Part shown: piece by piece, positions 62,653 through 64,000 of the stretch
Layout: every line of letters begins with the position of its first letter
Position numbering within the stretch: position 1 is the first letter of the stretch
Assembly: GCF_037975245.1 (NCBI RefSeq)
Contig: NC_092572.1
Coordinates: forward strand, 8,882,001 to 8,946,000
DNA: 64,000 nucleotides
From: Apostichopus japonicus
Taxonomy: Eukaryota; Echinodermata; Holothuroidea; Aspidochirotida; Stichopodidae
Direction: 5' to 3'
The notes under the pieces: model-generated
What the model saw: the letters and a program-made list of their open reading frames with translations, nothing else
Database searches by the model: none
Told to the model about the DNA's origin: nothing
Program-made: the position numbers and the translations under genes

Positions 62653-63872
62653 TATATATATATTTAATACTATATATACTATATACTGCGCATAAGTTTT
62701 TAAACATTTAACCTTCTTCCTTTTTATCACACGTTTAATCTTAATATAGCTTGTAGATAAACTTAGCAAAAGGATCAATCGTGCGGAACTGATTGTTAAG
62801 CGAGTACCCTCGCTCGAAAAGGTTAGTATGCTGACTAGAAAATTAGACATTTTTTTTTTTTTTGTAAAAATAACGGTGCAAACAAATTAAGGCCACTTTC
62901 GATCCTAGACCAGGCACGTTTTAAGAATCCTTCAAAGATCGAAACGTTAAACACTATAAAATTGGTATATTAGCTTATACAGGCTGTTTGCAGAAAATAA
63001 ACAGTTTATTAGTAATTGAATTTCTCCTCTCTCAATTGTTGGGGGGGGGGCAGGTGGGAAGAGATATTCTGCTTTATTCCAATGCCTGAGAAGAAAAAGA
63101 AAGACACGTGTAAAATTAAGTTTCACATATCATATCGGAAACAATTGTTACTTTCGAAAACAATGAAATACCTGTATACCTGACAACTATGACATAGTTT
63201 AAAGTGACATATTCACATGGTATCTTACTAACATCAAAATGAACTATACTATAACTAGTGAAATTACCGATATCCTTAGGTTTGAAATTTTCTCATTGAT
63301 CCGTTCATCTTAAAAATAAAATCTTTCTGGTTTTAGGAGCAGACTGCTAGCAGTGATGATCGTACAAAACATGGAACAGGTGAGTTATTAACTACATTGG
63401 TATTTGGAAAGTTCCTCGAGATATCGGTCGCAATTAGTTTGCTAAGAGTACAATGAAAGAGCTTAAAACATCCAGTTGTTAACTGCCTAAATCTTCCTCG
63501 GCAAAACGACATATTAACAAAAACGTTACTTGAGTTACTGCATTAATTAGGTCTAAAGCGTACTTCCATGAACCATATGTTAATCTAACGAGCCAATGTG
63601 TCTTATAACATTTAAAGGGTACACACGAAAGATCAGTAGCGAGACGTTTGACATTTTAGATGTCTAAGTGAGAGAATTCAATACTTGAAAACAAATTCTA
63701 TACTCACTTGCGTAATCAGGGCAAATGTCTTGCTTTAAGAATTCGTAAGAATTTGGTATATTAATTCCACTAGCAAGTACAGAGCTACAAAAACGTCGAG
63801 GGATTTACACTTATTTTTTTTTCTGTGCAGGTAACGGAGATAAACCCGCCGAAAGCATTCGTTCATTGTCAG
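37409..63872 (+). CDS. Gene B: Ig-transmembrane-NACHT receptor (at least 21 exons, 3' end beyond window)
   Basis: Exons: 37409-37469, 40355-40672, 40908-41564, 41946-42275, 42853-42975, 43245-43309, 44235-44250, 44393-45858, 46789-46985, 47175-47257, 47348-47421, 47796-47819, 49226-49246, 50544-50567, 50861-50881, 52345-52371, 52863-52886, 53520-53615, 61764-61820, 63337-63379, 63831-63872. All are GT-AG and stay in frame for 1256 codons. Order: signal peptide, four Ig-like domains (21-455), membrane span (about 479-500), linker, NACHT plus winged-helix-like region (about 585-1010), unassigned block, coiled-coil-like tail. NACHT proteins are STAND ATPases that oligomerise on sensing a trigger and are normally cytosolic; here the module hangs under a surface Ig ectodomain. 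Inferred role: ligand-induced signalling, perhaps immune. The last exon ends in phase 1, so the gene continues to the right. Confidence 0.75.
38036..40073. mobile_element. hAT-like non-autonomous element with G/C-tract ends
   Basis: The ends are inverted: CACTGGCGGATCC at 38036 and its complement ending at 40073. They are flanked by an exact 8-bp direct repeat, tactctcc (38028-38035 and 40074-40081), the target-duplication length of hAT transposons. Inside are long poly-G/poly-C runs and a repeated internal motif (ctccgcgccaacc with ggcgctccgcttagatagtg, at about 39568 and 39907). No transposase is recognisable; the open frame 38280-38726 looks accidental. It sits in the first coding intron of gene B. 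Confidence 0.8.
40355..42275 (+). CDS. Gene B exons 2-4: four Ig-like domains
   Basis: Exon 2 is a V-like domain ([23 protein letters not shown]) with the string [13 protein letters not shown]. Exon 3 is 657 bp and fuses two domains without an intron: KLTCNV with IVWYLM and LFICSAK, then LLTCSYS with FVWRKI and GNFLCVSS. Exon 4 is a C-like domain ([20 protein letters not shown]). All outer introns are phase 1. N-glycosylation sequons are frequent. The ligand cannot be told from sequence. Confidence 0.75.
42853..44250 (+). CDS. Gene B exons 5-7: membrane span and frame-adapter microexon
   Basis: Exon 5 encodes the span ([20 protein letters not shown]), running into VIWMKW in exon 6. Exon 6 (65 bp) ends in phase 0. 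Exon 7 (44235-44250) is only 16 bp, encodes IPNLQ and moves the phase from 0 to 1, which the NACHT exon needs. Without exon 7 the reading frame meets a stop ten codons into exon 8. Acceptor (ctttccag) and donor (gtgagt) of exon 7 are both strong. Confidence 0.65.
44393..45858 (+). CDS. Gene B exon 8: NACHT ATPase module
   Basis: A single 1466-bp exon holds the whole module. Walker A is GSSGIGKT (residues 602-609). Walker B is [10 protein letters not shown] (677-686). VLSKPM follows at the sensor position, where a (T/S)SRP-type motif is usual. [13 protein letters not shown] (about 776) fits the conserved helical segment after the ATPase core, and [18 protein letters not shown] (about 881) fits the winged-helix FxHxxFQEFLAA-like motif. 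Between membrane and Walker A lie PPLPPK (574-579) and YEEI (from Tyr584). Nucleotide-binding residues are intact, so ATP/ADP switching is plausible. A NACHT in one large exon is common among invertebrate NLR-type genes. Confidence 0.85.
46789..47421 (+). CDS. Gene B exons 9-11: post-NACHT region, unassigned
   Basis: Exons 46789-46985, 47175-47257 and 47348-47421 join in frame and encode about 118 residues (including [20 protein letters not shown] and [15 protein letters not shown]). The position suits a leucine-rich repeat or sensor region, but the repeat period is not clear to me and I leave it unassigned. Confidence 0.55.
47796..53615 (+). CDS. Gene B exons 12-18: microexon-encoded coiled-coil-like tail
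   Basis: Six phase-0 microexons of 24, 21, 24, 21, 27 and 24 bp encode [39 protein letters not shown] and GVDQFFET. A 96-bp phase-0 exon follows ([18 protein letters not shown]...). Each can be skipped without a frame change. The charged, Leu-spaced sequence looks like a coiled coil. Each microexon supplies 7-9 residues, about one heptad. Donors are good (gtaagt, gtaatc, gtacga, gtaaat, gtaagc). Further microexons in the intervening introns could have escaped me. Confidence 0.55.
54390..54436 (+). repeat. Harbinger left terminal inverted repeat
   Basis: Begins AGCCCGGGTCACATCTGCGC and is mirrored at the right end almost perfectly. It contains the tandem-like string cgcgattcaac twice, possibly transposase/MADF binding sites. 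Confidence 0.9.
54643..58309 (+). CDS. Harbinger MADF/Myb-like DNA-binding protein (3 exons, 243 aa)
   Basis: Exons 54643-54793, 56663-56847 and 57914-58309 join in phases 1 and 0 to 244 codons with stop. ATG at 54643 has a strong context (gacaccatggcc), so I prefer it to any upstream non-ATG extension. Residues 1-110 look like a MADF/Myb-SANT domain: [20 protein letters not shown], then [15 protein letters not shown] and [12 protein letters not shown]. The middle is acidic ([13 protein letters not shown]). The C-terminus ([20 protein letters not shown]) resembles a BESS-like protein-interaction helix. In this superfamily the second protein helps the transposase enter the nucleus and bind the ends. 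Its last exon lies inside an intron of the transposase gene on the other strand. Confidence 0.8.
56363..56606. mobile_element. TTAA-flanked MITE, copy 1
   Basis: 244 bp with inverted ends (aggtatgctatattggcccc and its near-complement ggggccattacagactacct), bounded by TTAA on both sides (56359-56362, 56607-56610). The TTAA duplication suggests piggyBac-type mobilisation. Located in intron 1 of the MADF gene. Confidence 0.75.
57010..60497 (-). CDS. Harbinger transposase, HARBI1-like (3 exons, 432 aa)
   Basis: Minus-strand exons 60497-60137, 59288-59173 and 57831-57010 join in phases 1 and 0 to 433 codons with stop. I chose the ATG at 60497 (context gcgaaATGg); an upstream in-frame ATG at 60560 would add 21 residues. 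Exon 1 has the helical N-terminal region ([31 protein letters not shown]). Exon 2 has [20 protein letters not shown]. Exon 3 starts [15 protein letters not shown] and carries the DDE core: MDGKH (Asp188), VSDGGVF (Asp238) and [10 protein letters not shown] (Glu309). Length and order match HARBI1-like nucleases. No break is visible, so catalytic competence is plausible. Exon 3 lies wholly inside the second intron of the MADF gene. Confidence 0.85.
58912..59147. mobile_element. TTAA-flanked MITE, copy 2 (inverted relative to copy 1)
   Basis: 236 bp, with ends aggtagtctgtattggcccc and gggccaatacagtatacct. TTAA lies on the left; on the right it has decayed to CTAA. The interior matches copy 1 in reverse complement (for example gatgttttcaaaaagtactt). 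Located in intron 2 of the transposase gene. Confidence 0.75.
60599..60645 (-). repeat. Harbinger right terminal inverted repeat
   Basis: Reverse complement of the left repeat, ending gcagatgtgacccgggct before the TAA duplication. Confidence 0.9.
60940..61500 (+). pseudogene. LINE reverse transcriptase C-terminal fragment
   Basis: It reads [12 protein letters not shown], then after a stop [20 protein letters not shown] and [17 protein letters not shown]. Beyond another stop it has remnants like [20 protein letters not shown] and [18 protein letters not shown] in other frames. This is the typical C-terminal end of CR1/Rex-like LINE polymerases. Several stops and frame changes make it dead. 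It lies in the gene B intron just right of the Harbinger element. Confidence 0.8.
61764..63872 (+). CDS. Gene B exons 19-21: tail continuing off the window
   Basis: Exon 61764-61820 (57 bp, phase 0) encodes a basic/acidic helix ([17 protein letters not shown]) and follows a 8.1 kb intron with the Harbinger element. Exon 63337-63379 ([13 protein letters not shown]) and exon 63831-63872 ([14 protein letters not shown]) are polar and probably disordered, ending in phase 1. No stop is reached. Confidence 0.5.
62390..62480. repeat. (TA)n tract
   Basis: Long TA repeat with short interruptions, immediately left of the first 92-bp direct-repeat copy. Confidence 0.95.
62488..62579. repeat. 92-bp direct repeat, copy 1
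   Basis: Near-identical to 62856-62947. Contains ggccactttcgatcctagac and ends in a hairpin (atcctt-ca-aggat inside acgttt...aaacgt). Confidence 0.9.
62580..62692. repeat. (TA)n tract between direct repeats
   Basis: A long TA run follows directly on the cgaaacg end of copy 1 and separates it from copy 2. Confidence 0.95.
62856..62947. repeat. 92-bp direct repeat, copy 2
   Basis: Second copy, preceded by a poly-T run and ending gatcgaaacgt. One base in the hairpin stem differs from copy 1 (caaagat versus caaggat). Confidence 0.9.
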
Positions 63873-64000
63873 GTGCGATAAAGAAATTGTTCTTTAATGT
63901 ACAACTGCATGATCCCACACACCTATAACATAACCAAGTTGTGCACATATATACTTATTTTAATATATAAAAATGGCAGAGAGTGACAAAGAAGCTGAAA

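Noticed and set aside
62389-62850. 153-codon minus-strand open frame rich in Ile-Tyr
   Set aside because: Translation of the TA microsatellites.
63982-64000. Possible next exon of gene B (an atggcag followed by agagtgac at the window end)
   Set aside because: The candidate acceptor lacks a pyrimidine tract and the exon is cut by the window edge, so it cannot be judged.

Overview
This is eukaryotic, AT-rich, animal nuclear DNA: short coding exons with GT-AG introns, secreted and membrane receptor genes built from immunoglobulin (Ig) exons bounded by phase-1 introns, and a dense, diverse load of mobile elements (Gypsy/Mag-like LTR element, DIRS-type YR element, PIF/Harbinger, hAT-like, TTAA-flanked MITEs, LINE fragments). 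The receptor style and the transposon mix suggest a marine invertebrate deuterostome, perhaps an echinoderm such as a sea cucumber. That placement comes from memory of family styles, not from a search.

Layout. 1-840: no recognisable gene. 841-12702: a decayed Gypsy-type LTR retrotransposon on the minus strand. It carries a 1.1 kb TIR element inside its protease region, and its 5' LTR is split by a DIRS-type tyrosine-recombinase retroelement plus a 270 bp foldback. 12703-19917: intergenic, with only a piece of a G/C-tract repeat. 19918-31825: gene A, an 18-exon plus-strand gene that I assembled by hand. It predicts an 867-residue protein: signal peptide, four Ig-like domains, one membrane span, and a tyrosine-kinase-like domain that has lost its key catalytic residues (a receptor pseudokinase). 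31826-37408: intergenic, with two degenerate Ig-like exons and locally duplicated sequence.

37409 to beyond 63872: gene B, also on the plus strand. At least 21 coding exons predict a signal peptide, four Ig-like domains and one membrane span. On the cytoplasmic side follow a full NACHT ATPase module with Walker A, Walker B and a winged-helix-like segment, an unassigned region, and a coiled-coil-like tail encoded by a run of 21-27 bp microexons. Its introns hold a 2 kb hAT-like element (38036-40073), an apparently intact 6.3 kb Harbinger element (54390-60645) and a LINE remnant (60940-61500).

The two receptors sit head to tail, share the Ig/phase-1 exon style, and couple similar ectodomains to different intracellular machinery: a dead kinase in one, a STAND-type NACHT ATPase in the other. 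A membrane-anchored Ig-NACHT receptor is the most interesting thing here. The cell-surface NACHT topology, a 16-nt frame-switching microexon just before the NACHT exon, and SH3/SH2 ligand-like motifs between membrane and NACHT all suggest a surface-sensing system wired to tyrosine-kinase signalling. Exon models come from splice-site and phase bookkeeping by eye. They are internally consistent but untested by transcripts.
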